From Aphanomyces cochlioides (Eukaryota; Oomycota; Saprolegniomycetes; Saprolegniales; Verrucalvaceae): 64,000 bases of DNA. This document shows, piece after piece, positions 63,946 to 64,000 of this stretch. Every line of letters starts with the position of its first letter. The first letter of the stretch is position 1. The notes under the pieces were generated by a model. That model saw nothing but the letters and a program-made list of their open reading frames with translations. It did no database searches and had not been told where the DNA came from. The position numbers were made by a program, and so were the translations under genes. The stretch is taken from the NCBI GenBank assembly GCA_019828595.1, contig JAHQRK010000023.1, positions 248,001-312,000 of the forward strand. The letters run 5' to 3'.

Positions 63946-64000
63946 ATGGAAGACGCGCAGTTGCACGAGTTCCTCGACGCGGTCGGACAGCGCTTCACAC
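63946..64000 (+). CDS. 5' end of a gene cut by the window edge
   Basis: ATG at 63946 opens a frame (MEDAQLHEFLDAVGQRF...) that runs to the end of the window. It lies 235 bp from the divergent ZCRB1 start, matching the spacing of other divergent pairs here. Only 18 codons are visible, so no product can be named. Confidence 0.5.
   Translation, partial: MEDAQLHEFLDAVGQRFT

Noticed and set aside
1..64000. CRISPR arrays, tRNA and rRNA genes
   Set aside because: No regularly spaced identical short repeats and no recognisable tRNA or rRNA sequence were found on reading through.

Overview
The window looks like nuclear DNA of an oomycete, most likely a saprolegnialean water mould such as Aphanomyces. 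I infer this from very short, uniform GT-AG introns (about 39-59 bp where I could reconstruct them), a highly conserved intronless actin, dense gene packing, and flagellar genes next to Crypton, Harbinger and LINE transposons of types common in oomycetes. No database search was possible, so the species is inference.

The left fifth (1-13,357) is a head-to-tail array of one APE-type LINE family. It holds the 3' end of copy A, a 472-bp inverted piece of ORF1, an apparently complete copy B (ORF1 1012 aa, ORF2 1351 aa), a 5'-truncated copy C and a scrambled fragment D. Each later copy begins at the base after the previous copy's 3' tail, with no target DNA between them. A duplicated 147-bp repeat follows.

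From 13.7 to 25.0 kb lies a graveyard of DNA transposons. It contains an internally deleted Harbin­ger element with TTA duplications, a decayed Crypton tyrosine recombinase flanked by short ACGAC-type repeats, a FAR1-ULP1 (Mutator-type) pseudogene, a Harbinger remnant, two nested Harbinger-type MITEs, and a long-TIR element containing a transposase fragment. Several strong hairpins also occur here.

From 25.6 kb to the end is a compact, gene-rich region: a Bfr1-like protein, a TBC Rab-GAP, a divergent actin paralogue, a five-TM prominin/tweety-like protein, a PEK/GCN2-type kinase, actin, RPA2, gankyrin (PSMD10), a histidine acid phosphatase, an EF-hand protein, a 2746-aa VPS13 protein, an HtrA protease, DNAAF6/PIH1D3, an LRR protein, a group XII phospholipase A2, a tubulin tyrosine ligase-like enzyme and ZCRB1 (U11/U12-31K). 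Most genes form tail-to-tail pairs with 2-71 bp between stop codons, and one pair overlaps by 41 bp. The intergenic regions carry one of two motifs: the palindrome TATCCGGATA, or a CCAAT-type ATTGGCT. DNAAF6, the TTLL enzyme and possibly the LRR protein point to cilium/zoospore functions; the other genes are housekeeping.
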